Origin: Bacillus sp. AFS006103 | Lineage (GTDB): Bacteria; Bacillota; Bacilli; Bacillales; Cytobacillaceae | Assembly (NCBI GenBank): GCA_002559145.1 | Contig: NTXX01000011.1 | Span: 3,855-67,854, forward strand | Direction: 5' to 3' | Length of the DNA: 64,000 bases | Notes under the pieces: generated by a model | Seen by the model: only the letters and a program-made list of their open reading frames with translations | What the model was told of the DNA's origin: nothing | The model's database searches: none | Position numbers and translations under genes: made by a program | Part shown: in pieces, positions 55,542-63,603 of the stretch | How the letters are laid out: each line of letters begins with the position of its first letter | How positions within the stretch are numbered: the stretch's first letter is position 1

Positions 55542-55907
55542 ATGAAAAATCGTTTTCCGTACCTAATCCTACTAGTCTTATTGATAGGCATACTTTCGGG
55601 ATTTAATCATGTATTGCCAAGCACAGAATTTCCTTCGGTAGTCGTTCACCATCAAATAAAGGGTGAACAAGTATTGATTGAATGTATCGTTACAGGAGTC
55701 AGTTTCCGGGAAACAGACCAATCCAAGCAGAGAATTGGTAAGATTTTGGTTTGGGTTGATGGGATGAAGAAAACCGAAGTTAATTCAGCAGCATTTATTA
55801 TAAGTGACTTATCACCAGGTAGACATATAGTGAAGCTCGAGGTTGTCAACTTAAAGAATGAATCCTATGGAATTGCAAAAGAATTTATGGTAAATATCCC
55901 TAGATAA
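55542..55907 (+). CDS. Small exported or membrane-anchored Ig-like protein, unknown
   Basis: I do not recognise it. A 121-residue protein with a signal anchor (FPYLILLVLLIGILSGF) and an ~85-residue beta domain with Ig-like strand spacing (EQVLIECIVTGVSF; GKILVWVDGMKKTEV; DLSPGRHIVKLEVVNLKNESYG). AAGGAG lies nine bases before the ATG. It is inserted between ylbE and ylbF. Confidence 0.65.
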   Translation: MKNRFPYLILLVLLIGILSGFNHVLPSTEFPSVVVHHQIKGEQVLIECIVTGVSFRETDQSKQRIGKILVWVDGMKKTEVNSAAFIISDLSPGRHIVKLEVVNLKNESYGIAKEFMVNIPR

Positions 55908-55967
55908 TAGGAAATTTTCGCATTACTAACACTTTCATGTTAAAATATCAGTGGAGGTGGGCGTAAA

Positions 55968-56411
55968 GTGCTTGCTACGTTAGAAAGTATTGAATTATTA
56001 GAACAAGCTGAGCAATTAGCAAAAATGGTTTTAGAATCTGATATAGCTGAACAATATCAAATTTGTTTATATAAATTGCAAAACAACAAGGAATCACAAC
56101 GGAAAATAAACCGATTCGTGAGTTTAAAGGAACTATATGAAGAAGTTCAGCGCTTTGGTAAATACCATCCTGATTATAAAAAAGTCATGACTCAAATCCG
56201 TGAAAATAAGCGGGAAATGGATTTGGATCCTCTTGTAGCTGAGTTTAAATTAGCTGAAAATGATTTGCAAGACCTGCTGGATGCGATTAGTATCATTGTC
56301 GGCGGTTCCGTCTCTGAACATATAAAAGTTCCAACAGGCAACCAGTTTTTTGAAACCCAAACCAGTCATAGCAGTGGTTGCGGCGGTGGCGGCAGTTGTA
56401 ATTGCGGGTAA
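55968..56411 (+). CDS. ylbF: YlbF (RicF), subunit of the RNA-maturation/competence complex
   Basis: A 147-residue helical protein of the YlbF/YmcA family (KINRFVSLKELYEEVQRFGKYHPDYKKV; LVAEFKLAENDLQDLLDAI) with a Cys-rich C terminus GCGGGGSCNCG. In B. subtilis YlbF, YmcA and YaaT form a complex with two Fe-S clusters that stimulates RNase Y and affects sporulation, competence and biofilm. The terminal cysteines are candidate cluster ligands. Starts at GTG after GGAGGTGG. Confidence 0.9.
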   Translation: MLATLESIELLEQAEQLAKMVLESDIAEQYQICLYKLQNNKESQRKINRFVSLKELYEEVQRFGKYHPDYKKVMTQIRENKREMDLDPLVAEFKLAENDLQDLLDAISIIVGGSVSEHIKVPTGNQFFETQTSHSSGCGGGGSCNCG

Positions 56412-56444
56412 AAAAATCAGCTAAATAAGGCTGATTTTTTATTT
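56410..56444 (+). terminator. ylbF terminator
   Basis: An AAAAAATCAGC/GCTGATTTTTT stem with an eight-base loop is followed by ATTTAT. Confidence 0.85.
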
Positions 56445-56570
56445 ATAATCGCAGTGTTTATTCTGTTGCAATCATAGAATATTGAAAAGAATCAAAGTTT
56501 GAATTGAAATGAAGCGTTTTGATATGCTAGACTTAGTTAAAATGATGGTTCTGTTGAAGGGGAAAAAAGT

Positions 56571-56846
56571 ATGTTTGTTCAAAGACAAGGATTGGTTGTT
56601 TGGCTTTACTCTTTAAAACAAGCCAAAATGCTTAGACGGTTCGGAAATGTACATTACGTTTCAAAAAAGTTGAAATATGTCGTTCTGTATTGTAATCAAG
56701 AAGAAGTGAATGAAATAATGGAAAAGTTGAATTCTTTTTCGTTTGTAAAGAAAGTAGAACCTTCCTATAAACCATTCTTAAGAATGGAATATGAGAATTC
56801 ATCACCAGATAAAGCAAAAGAATACGATTATAAAATGGGTATTTAA
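56571..56846 (+). CDS. ylbG: UPF0298 protein YlbG
   Basis: A 91-residue protein ([41 protein letters not shown]), the UPF0298 family, of unknown function. Length and location match. GAAGGGG precedes the ATG. Confidence 0.88.
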   Translation: MFVQRQGLVVWLYSLKQAKMLRRFGNVHYVSKKLKYVVLYCNQEEVNEIMEKLNSFSFVKKVEPSYKPFLRMEYENSSPDKAKEYDYKMGI

Positions 56847-56876
56847 AAGGTGAGGGAGAAATCCCTCACCTTTTCC
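56845..56876. terminator. ylbG terminator
   Basis: A 13-bp AAAAGGTGAGGGA/TCCCTCACCTTTT stem with a four-base loop begins at the stop codon. Confidence 0.85.
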
Positions 56877-56879
56877 TAT

Positions 56880-57025
56880 TGTCTAGCTCCAGCGCCCAGC
56901 GGCTAGTGGACTTCGCTCTTTTTCCTACGATAAGTCAAGCACGAATGCGCTTCGCTCTCCGTGTTTCCTTTATCTCAGTCAAAGCGCTCCAGTCCATACG
57001 CCGCTAAACGGGCGCTTCCGCTTTT
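56880..57025 (-). repeat. Full-length copy (C) of the AAAAGCGG...AGCTAGACA intergenic repeat
   Basis: On the minus strand it runs from AAAAGCGGAAGCGCCCGTTTAG to GGCGCTGGAGCTAGACA. The left end lies one base after the TAG stop of the 129-residue gene. The pentamer ATAGG directly precedes the left end and directly follows the right end, so the stop codon is inside an apparent 5-bp duplication. Arms AGCGCCC/GGGCGCT, AGCGGC/GCCGCT and TGGACT/AGTCCA make a long imperfect hairpin. Confidence 0.82.
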
Positions 57026-57026
57026 C

Positions 57027-57416
57027 CTATTGTAGTGGCAGTAAATAATGATTTAGACGGAGAATACCAATAAGGTGCTGGTAATATAGTTCTTTTTCAT
57101 AAAAGATGGTAGATGGCTTTACAGATAGCTCATGTATATTCTTACCATGTTTATCAGCGGCAGCTGCAAAGAGGTCATATCTTTTATTAGGAATAAAATT
57201 GGGGTTTGGGACACCCTCGCGGCAAATATATAGTGCTTGGAACTTCCCAGGGTCAGTTGGCTTTAAAATCACAACCAGGGAGGTTCTCTCCTTATCATCA
57301 ATCTTTGTATTTAGTGCGAGCATGTGTTGAAGACGATGCTGATTCGCATCTGTAAGCTCTAGTAATTCATATAAATCTGAATATCCTTCTCCTAATTCAA
57401 TAAAACGCTGGATCAC
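57027..57416 (-). CDS. Uncharacterised 129-residue protein
   Basis: A soluble protein: MIQRFIELGEGYSDLYELLELTDANQHRL, TSLVVILKPTDPGKFQALYICREG, and SVKPSTIFYEKELYYQHLIGILRLNHY. I have an impression of a Bacillus family sometimes mislabelled methylthioribose kinase, but nothing in the sequence supports kinase activity. AAAGGAGAG precedes the ATG. It lies between ylbG and rsmD on the opposite strand, followed at once by repeat copy C. Confidence 0.7.
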   Translation of the reverse strand: MIQRFIELGEGYSDLYELLELTDANQHRLQHMLALNTKIDDKERTSLVVILKPTDPGKFQALYICREGVPNPNFIPNKRYDLFAAAADKHGKNIHELSVKPSTIFYEKELYYQHLIGILRLNHYLLPLQ

Positions 57417-57479
57417 TGAAAACTCTCCTTTAAATGGGGCAATTAATCAATACTTTATCATGGATGATTCATTTTTAAA

Positions 57480-57650
57480 ATAAAAATAAAAAAAACCTGC
57501 AGAAAATTCTGCAGGGTCCTTCCACATCCTCATAAAGGATAGAAGGCAAAGGGAGAGGAGAAACCGGAGGAAGAACTTATGGGGAAACGTAAGTCTTCTC
57601 CGCGGTTGGCAACAACATCCTCGAATTGATGTTGTTACTTACATTATTTC
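57480..57650 (-). ncRNA. Candidate CU-rich small RNA between rsmD and the 129-residue gene
   Basis: Read on the minus strand: a perfect 9-bp hairpin (AACAACATC/GATGTTGTT, 57611-57636), ~95 nt with CU-rich blocks (CTTCCTCC and TCTCCTCTCCC), then a perfect CCTGCAG/CTGCAGG hairpin followed by eight T. No ORF of note is present. The CU blocks are complementary to Shine-Dalgarno sequences. The promoter is weak and the 5' end approximate, so this is a candidate only. Confidence 0.4.
57488..57515 (-). terminator. Minus-strand terminator of the candidate sRNA
   Basis: CCTGCAG/CTGCAGG with a six-base loop, followed on the minus strand by TTTTTTTTATTTTT. Confidence 0.8.
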
Positions 57651-57787
57651 CACAACCCAAAAGCTTATACGTACTTTATAATAAAAATTCGTAATGAAAA
57701 GATATCATCCGCAGAATTGTCTACTTTTTATAAATTATGGTAGGATGTACTAAGAAATTATTTATGAAAAAATGTGGTGATAAGTAC

Positions 57788-58348
57788 GTGAGAGTGGTTT
57801 CAGGTGTTTGTAAAGGTAGACCTTTAAAGGCAGTTCCAGGAAATACAACAAGGCCGACAACAGATAAGGTAAAAGAAGCTTTATTTAATATGATTGGTCC
57901 TTATTTTGATGGCGGAATAGGGTTGGACCTATTTGCTGGCAGCGGTGGATTAGGTTTGGAGGCACTTAGCAGGGGATTGGATAAAGTGATCTTTATTGAC
58001 CGGGAATCCAAGGCTATTCAAGTAATTCATGAAAATATTAAAGCTTGTAAATTTGAGGACCAAACCGAGGTTTATCGCAACGATGCAGATAGAGCATTAA
58101 AGGCTCTCATCAAAAGAGATATCTGCTTTGATTACATATTTTTAGACCCACCATACAAAAAACAACAACTGGTCAGTTTAATGGAAAAAATGGATAAACA
58201 GGATGTTGTAAAAAAAGATGGCATAATTGTCTGTGAACATAGTTTTGATGTGGAGTTACCAAAATCAGCGGGGCGTTTGACACAAATAAAACATGAAAAA
58301 TATGGTATGATCGCGGTAACTATTTATATAAAAACAGATATTGAATAA
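57788..58348 (+). CDS. rsmD: 16S rRNA (guanine966-N2)-methyltransferase RsmD
   Basis: A 186-residue SAM-dependent methyltransferase. SAM motif GLDLFAGSGGLGLEALSRG and the catalytic DPPY (FLDPPYKKQQ) are present, as is the N-terminal RVVSGVCKGRPLKAVPG with TRPTTDKVKEALFN. It methylates G966 of 16S rRNA. I chose the GTG after GTGGTGAT because homologues begin at this Arg-Val segment. It is followed after 12 bases by coaD. Confidence 0.93.
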   Translation: MRVVSGVCKGRPLKAVPGNTTRPTTDKVKEALFNMIGPYFDGGIGLDLFAGSGGLGLEALSRGLDKVIFIDRESKAIQVIHENIKACKFEDQTEVYRNDADRALKALIKRDICFDYIFLDPPYKKQQLVSLMEKMDKQDVVKKDGIIVCEHSFDVELPKSAGRLTQIKHEKYGMIAVTIYIKTDIE

Positions 58349-58843
<495 letters not shown>

Positions 58844-58846
<3 letters not shown>

Positions 58847-58873
58847 AAAAAGAGCTAGGCTCTTTTTTTATTT
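58844..58873. terminator. Bidirectional terminator between coaD and ylbJ
   Basis: An AAAAAAAGAGC/GCTCTTTTTTT stem with a three-base loop. Confidence 0.85.
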
Positions 58874-60075
58874 ATGCGGGAAAACAAAATAAGCACATAC
58901 ACTAAAAGGGAACAGATGGTGACAAGAGGACCGACTTCAATCATTTTATGATAAAAATGGTTTGACCATGAACCTTCCTCGAAAAAACCAACGGGCAGGG
59001 CATTAGAAGGCTGCTCTTGCCTACTGAAGCGCAAGTAAACGGGTTTCCACAAAATCAAGGCAAACAAGCTTGCGAAAATACCTTGAAGGATTCTTGCAAT
59101 AAAAAAGGGCTTAAATCTAATATCTGTTTGGGCCAGGATGCTTGCAACCTGTGCTTGGACACTAAATCCACTGAAGGCGAGGATAAAGCTGGTAATCATT
59201 GCTTTCTGCACTAGAGTAGCATCCTGTACCAGACTAGTTAGCTTACTGCCTAATGTAATTTCAAATAAACCGGAAATAAAGGGAATACTTAACATATCCG
59301 GGAAAGACATTGAGGATAACAATATCTCAACTGCTTTTGCCAGTGCCGCTGTGATATGTAATTGATAAAGTAATTTATTAATTACGGAAAATAAAATAAT
59401 AAAGCCGCCAACCATTAATAAAGTCTGAATGGAAGAATTGACTGCATCGCCTAGAAGTTTACCAATGGGTCGATTATCTTTTAATCTGGTTTGATGTAAA
59501 GTAGAAAGAGCCGATCGTATTTTGAATTTCTTATTTTTCGTACTAGGTTCGTCAGGAGATTCATTTCCATAAAAACGCATGATTAATCCAACGCAAATAT
59601 TTCCTAAATAGTGGGCTATGGCAAGGAGCACACCTAATTGTGGGTTATAGAAAAATCCAACGGATACAGCTCCAAAGATAAATAAAGGATTTGATGAATT
59701 AGTAAAAGAAACGAGTCTTTCTGCTTCGATTTGTGTTAAGTGGCCTTCCTGCCGCAGCCTGGCGGTAAATTTCGCACCAGCAGGGAATCCTGATGCCATA
59801 CCCATCGCCCAAACAAATCCGCCAACACCAGGTACCTTAAAAAGAGGCCTCATCAATGGTTCCAATAATACACCAATAAATTTGACAACCCCAAATCCAA
59901 TCAACATCTCAGAAACGATAAAAAAAGGTAATAGGGAAGGAAAGACAATCTCCCACCACATATTTAGTCCCCGTATGGAAGCATCTAAAGATTCTTGTGG
60001 AAATGAAATAAGTGATGCAGCTAAAATGGTGACAGAAACGGATAAAAAAATAGTTTTTAGTTTGGACCGAAACAA
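58855..60075 (-). CDS. spoVV: Sporulation dipicolinate transporter SpoVV (YlbJ)
   Basis: A 406-residue polytopic membrane protein of the nucleoside-recognition (Gate) family: LNMWWEIVFPSLLPFFIVSEML, FVWAMGMASGFPAGAKFTARLRQEG, SFTNSSNPLFIFGAVSVGFF, and FEITLGSKL. YlbJ/SpoVV of B. subtilis acts in the mother cell and carries dipicolinic acid toward the forespore. I chose the TTG eight bases after AAGGAGG; the upstream frame contains the Shine-Dalgarno sequence itself. Probably sigma-E controlled, but I could not define the promoter. Confidence 0.9.
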   Translation of the reverse strand: MFRSKLKTIFLSVSVTILAASLISFPQESLDASIRGLNMWWEIVFPSLLPFFIVSEMLIGFGVVKFIGVLLEPLMRPLFKVPGVGGFVWAMGMASGFPAGAKFTARLRQEGHLTQIEAERLVSFTNSSNPLFIFGAVSVGFFYNPQLGVLLAIAHYLGNICVGLIMRFYGNESPDEPSTKNKKFKIRSALSTLHQTRLKDNRPIGKLLGDAVNSSIQTLLMVGGFIILFSVINKLLYQLHITAALAKAVEILLSSMSFPDMLSIPFISGLFEITLGSKLTSLVQDATLVQKAMITSFILAFSGFSVQAQVASILAQTDIRFKPFFIARILQGIFASLFALILWKPVYLRFSRQEQPSNALPVGFFEEGSWSNHFYHKMIEVGPLVTICSLLVYVLILFSRINKKRA

Positions 60076-60311
60076 TGAGGGGGCCTCCTTCCGAGGGGAA
60101 TCGTTGAAACTGTGCAATCAATAAATTGAATGTTAAAATAAGAAATATTCTTATCCTGACTTGTCCTCATATAACACAAATATACTCATAGAACGTATAT
60201 TTAGACCATAAGATTGAACGAGAATTCCCATTTCCGTGGAATAGACTTCGGTGGGTCTATTTTGATAAGAAGATAAAATTTTCAATCGCTTTAAATAGGA
60301 GGTCTTTCGTT

Positions 60312-61091
60312 ATGGAGCACCCTAAAATAGGCTTGGCGCTTGGTTCAGGTGGTGCACGCGGGTTTGCTCATTTAGGAGTTATTAAAGCATTAAAGGACGC
60401 TGGAATTCCGATTCATCTGATTGCAGGAAGCAGTATGGGAGCGCTTGTTGCGAGTTTTTACGGAGCTGGAATTGACATGGAGCGGTTATATAAACTATCG
60501 ACTGCCTTTAAAAGAAAATACTTTTTGGATTTTACTGTTCCGAAAATGGGGTTTATTTCAGGGAAAAAAGTAAAGGAATTTATTAAAGTTTTTACACATG
60601 GAAAAAACATTGAGGAGCTAGACATCCCAATTGGGATCGTCGCCACTGATTTGCTGACAGGGGAAAAGGTTGTTTTTCAAACAGGACCAGTCGCTGATGC
60701 AGTTAGAGCAAGTATCTCTATTCCCGGGATTTTTGTTCCGGAAAAATATAATGGAAGAATCCTAGTGGATGGTGGTGTATCTGACCGGGTTCCTGTGTCT
60801 GTTGCTAAAGAGATGGGGGCAGATATAGTGATCGCAGTAGATGTTTCCAGGGTGAAACGAAACGCAGAGATTCTATCTATTTATGATGTAATTATGCAAA
60901 GTATAGACATTATGCAAGCGGAAATAATTAACAATAGGGAAATTGCAGCTAGTGTAATGATTCGACCTCCAGTGGAAATTTATAGTTCACGAGCCTTCAC
61001 AAATATTGATGAAATCATTAATCTTGGTGAGGCAGAAGCAAAAAAATCTTTACATCAAATAAAAACCGTGATTGACCAGTGGAAGGGGTAG
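60312..61091 (+). CDS. ylbK: Patatin-like phospholipase YlbK
   Basis: A 259-residue patatin-like protein: oxyanion loop GSGGARGFAHLG, nucleophile Ser in GSSMGA (about residue 44), and the dyad Asp in DGGVSDRVP. It should hydrolyse acyl esters of lipids at the membrane; the true substrate is unknown. TAGGAGG precedes the ATG. Eight bases before ylbL, so they are likely one operon. Confidence 0.9.
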   Translation: MEHPKIGLALGSGGARGFAHLGVIKALKDAGIPIHLIAGSSMGALVASFYGAGIDMERLYKLSTAFKRKYFLDFTVPKMGFISGKKVKEFIKVFTHGKNIEELDIPIGIVATDLLTGEKVVFQTGPVADAVRASISIPGIFVPEKYNGRILVDGGVSDRVPVSVAKEMGADIVIAVDVSRVKRNAEILSIYDVIMQSIDIMQAEIINNREIAASVMIRPPVEIYSSRAFTNIDEIINLGEAEAKKSLHQIKTVIDQWKG

Positions 61092-61099
61092 AAATTGCC

Positions 61100-62125
61100 A
61101 TGCGAAAAAAAATATATATAGGATCTACACTATTTGTTGCCATTATTTTAATCTGGGGAATGTTTTATTCCTTACCTTATTATGTTTCAAAACCTGGAAT
61201 GGCAAAAGAACTTGGACCCATCATCACGGTTGATGGTGGTGAAAAGGATGAAGGCAATTTTATGCTTACAACAGTTAGGATGGGCAGGGCAAATATTTAC
61301 TCCTATTTAGAAGCAAAAAGCCGAAAATATGAAGAACTCTATCCATTAGATATGATTTTAAATAAAAAAGAAACTGAGGAAGAATACAATACAAGACAAC
61401 TTCATTTGATGGCCGGGTCGAAACTGAACGCGATTGAGGTTGCGTACCGTAAAGCAGGATTGCCTGTGAAATATAAATATAAGGGGATTTATGTTATGCA
61501 GGTGATACCAAATATGCCTGCGGATGGGAAGCTTTCAGCGGGGGACCGCATATTTAAGGTAGATGGAAAGCAATTGCCTTCTTCGGAGAAATTTATTGAT
61601 TACGTAAGCAAAAAACAAGCTGGTGACAAAGTAAAATTAACTTATCAGCGAAATAAAAGCACCAATACTGTTACATTAGAACTTCAGCCTTTTAAAGAGG
61701 ATCCTCAAAAGGTGGGTATTGGGATTTCGCTTGTGGATGATAAAGAAATAGTAGTGAAACCGAAGGTTAGAGTAAAGACGGATGAAATAGGTGGACCATC
61801 TGCCGGCTTTATGTTTTCGTTAGAAATCTATAACCAGTTAACAGAAGGGGACTTAACTAAAGGCTATCAAATTGCTGGCACTGGAACGATTGATGGGGAT
61901 GGTACAGTCGGACCTATTGGAGGAATTGAACAAAAAATTGTTGCAGCTGATAAGGCGGGTGCAGAATATTTTTTAGCCCCTAATGAAAAAGGGATAAAGA
62001 ATTCTAATTACCATGATGCTGTAAAGACAGCTCGGGATATTAAGACTAAAATGAAAATCATTCCAATTGATACCTTTGATGACGCGGTAAATTATTTAGA
62101 AAAGTTGAAGGGAAATAAAAAATGA
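61100..62125 (+). CDS. ylbL: Membrane-anchored PDZ-Lon-like protease YlbL
   Basis: A 341-residue protein, the same length as B. subtilis YlbL. One N-terminal helix (IYIGSTLFVAIILIWGMFY), a PDZ domain (GIYVMQVIPNMPADGKLSAGDRIFKVDG) and a C-terminal S16 protease domain with the Ser in GGPSAGFMFSLE and the Lys in KIVAADKAGAEYF. B. subtilis YlbL degrades the cell-division inhibitor YneA after DNA damage. ATG follows GGAAGGGG. Confidence 0.93.
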   Translation: MRKKIYIGSTLFVAIILIWGMFYSLPYYVSKPGMAKELGPIITVDGGEKDEGNFMLTTVRMGRANIYSYLEAKSRKYEELYPLDMILNKKETEEEYNTRQLHLMAGSKLNAIEVAYRKAGLPVKYKYKGIYVMQVIPNMPADGKLSAGDRIFKVDGKQLPSSEKFIDYVSKKQAGDKVKLTYQRNKSTNTVTLELQPFKEDPQKVGIGISLVDDKEIVVKPKVRVKTDEIGGPSAGFMFSLEIYNQLTEGDLTKGYQIAGTGTIDGDGTVGPIGGIEQKIVAADKAGAEYFLAPNEKGIKNSNYHDAVKTARDIKTKMKIIPIDTFDDAVNYLEKLKGNKK

Positions 62126-62156
62126 TGGTGCGGCTGCATCATCTTTTTTATTTCCC
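62123..62156. terminator. Terminator between ylbL and tmcAL
   Basis: A GATGGTGC/GCATCATC stem (one G-U pair) is followed by TTTTTT. Confidence 0.7.
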
Positions 62157-63368
62157 TTTTATATATACAGGCGGCTGCTCATATTCTTGCCGAAGCATCT
62201 TTGCTTTTAAATGACCGGGAATCCCGAGCGAATAAATACGAGCAGCTTTAATATCAAGGTTTATTTCATTTTCCTTAAACGAAGCTAGTTTCGAAATAAG
62301 CGGCAAACTAAGGTGAGACTTCTTTTTATTTAAATATTCCCTACCAGTAGACGTCATTCCTAAAAGTCTTAAATAAGTGGCTTTTTCCGAATGTCTTGCC
62401 ATTTCCTCTTTTTTTGTGTTCGTTAAAATATGAACACATAGCCTTTGCAGTCTTGTCCAAGTATAGCGTTTCGTTTTAATTTTCTGCATAAATTGATGAA
62501 AATTATCTGCCTCAAGAGCAGCAGCTTGAAGCCTGTTTTCAAGCCCCTCTTCCACCTCGTAGATTTCCCTAAGTTCACCAGGGCTAGAATGAATCAAGCG
62601 AAATTGCAGGTAGTTCCAATAATTCTCCCATTGGTGAAATCCATGATATTGCTGAATATACTCTTTTAACAAAATTTTCGTTTGCTCTGGCACATATTGA
62701 TCAATATTTGTTTGGCTATTGTCATTTGTAAAAATAGCTTTACGGATACTTGTTGCACTGGCAATTGTTGCCGAAGCGAAATGCTCATCGTGATAGTCAG
62801 CGTTTTTCCGAGCGATTGTCAGCGGTCTGACTGCGCACTTTTGCTGTTGGATTGCTTTTATGTATTCAAGTCCCAGAATATTATTGGGCTTTGCTAGATC
62901 CAAATAATTATCTGCAGCAGGCAATTGTTGAAAAGCTAGGGATAGGGCTTTTGGATAGCTGACACCAGTATCTAAGTAACTTTTGATATTTTCATTATAT
63001 GGGTTTTGCTGTTCTTTTAAGTAATCAATCGTTTGAAGAAAGTCGGATAAATCTCCACTTTCACTTCCAAAACAAAGGGATTCACAGTGGACAGCATCTA
63101 AAATTGACACAGCCCCGAAGGCAAAGGTTTCCGCTTTTTGAGTAGCAAAACGATACGGAAGTTCAAAAACAATATCAACTCCATTAAGCAAGGCCATCTT
63201 AGTGCGCTGCCATTTGGATACAAGGGCAGGTTCTCCGCGCTGCAAAAAGTTCCCACTCATTACAGCAATGACAACATCTGCCTGCGCTGCCTCTTTAGAT
63301 GCTTGCAAATGATAAGCGTGTCCATTATGGAAAGGATTGTACTCCACGATTAAACCAACAGATTTCAT
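62148..63368 (-). CDS. tmcAL: tRNA(Met) cytidine acetate ligase TmcAL (YlbM)
   Basis: About 406 residues. The nucleotidyltransferase motif HNGH is in LIVEYNPFHNGHAYHLQ, and VIAVMSGNFLQRGEPALV, LPYRFATQKAE and SATSIRKAIF follow. TmcAL uses acetate and ATP to form N4-acetylcytidine at the wobble position of elongator tRNA-Met. The ATG is placed after GGGAGAG; nineteen upstream codons are unsupported. A promoter with extended -10 (TGCTATAAT) lies at 63399-63407. Confidence 0.92.
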   Translation of the reverse strand: MKSVGLIVEYNPFHNGHAYHLQASKEAAQADVVIAVMSGNFLQRGEPALVSKWQRTKMALLNGVDIVFELPYRFATQKAETFAFGAVSILDAVHCESLCFGSESGDLSDFLQTIDYLKEQQNPYNENIKSYLDTGVSYPKALSLAFQQLPAADNYLDLAKPNNILGLEYIKAIQQQKCAVRPLTIARKNADYHDEHFASATIASATSIRKAIFTNDNSQTNIDQYVPEQTKILLKEYIQQYHGFHQWENYWNYLQFRLIHSSPGELREIYEVEEGLENRLQAAALEADNFHQFMQKIKTKRYTWTRLQRLCVHILTNTKKEEMARHSEKATYLRLLGMTSTGREYLNKKKSHLSLPLISKLASFKENEINLDIKAARIYSLGIPGHLKAKMLRQEYEQPPVYIKGK

Positions 63369-63398
63369 ATCTTCTCTCCCTTTTTTAAAAGTACTAAT

Positions 63399-63407
63399 AT
63401 TATAGCA
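63399..63407 (-). promoter_or_regulatory. Extended -10 promoter of tmcAL
   Basis: On the minus strand, TGCTATAAT; two overlapping TTGATT -35 candidates lie 15 and 19 bases upstream. Confidence 0.5.
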
Positions 63408-63547
63408 AAATTTTAAGGTAATCAATCAAGTTATATGATAAGATATTAAAGATGTTTGCAAATAGCTTATCTGGTTAAACTAGTATAGGAAACTCATGTG
63501 AGCGTTTTGCCTTTTTTAATCACCTGACGGGGTGTAAAGAAAAAACA

Positions 63548-63576
63548 TTGACAAAAAATTTATCGAAGGCTATAAT
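63548..63576 (+). promoter_or_regulatory. Perfect consensus sigma-A promoter of ylbN
   Basis: TTGACA, a 17-bp spacer and TATAAT, all consensus. The predicted leader is only about 20 nt. It drives ylbN and presumably rpmF beyond the window. Confidence 0.9.
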
Positions 63577-63603
63577 TATTTTTGTTGCCTTGGGGTGATT
63601 CAA

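Noticed and set aside
57720-57787. N-terminal extension of RsmD from an upstream ATG
   Set aside because: The extra 17 residues (with Cys and Lys) are not like the family, whose N terminus starts at the RVVSG segment, and the GTG there has a Shine-Dalgarno sequence.
60076-60200. A sigma-E promoter for spoVV (CATTCAAT as -10)
   Set aside because: The -10 resembles CATACANT, but the nearest ATA -35 element is about three bases too close, so I could not support it.
63500-63545. A CcpA cre site (TGTGAGCGTTTTGC)
   Set aside because: The last two positions of the consensus fail and the location is well upstream of the ylbN promoter.
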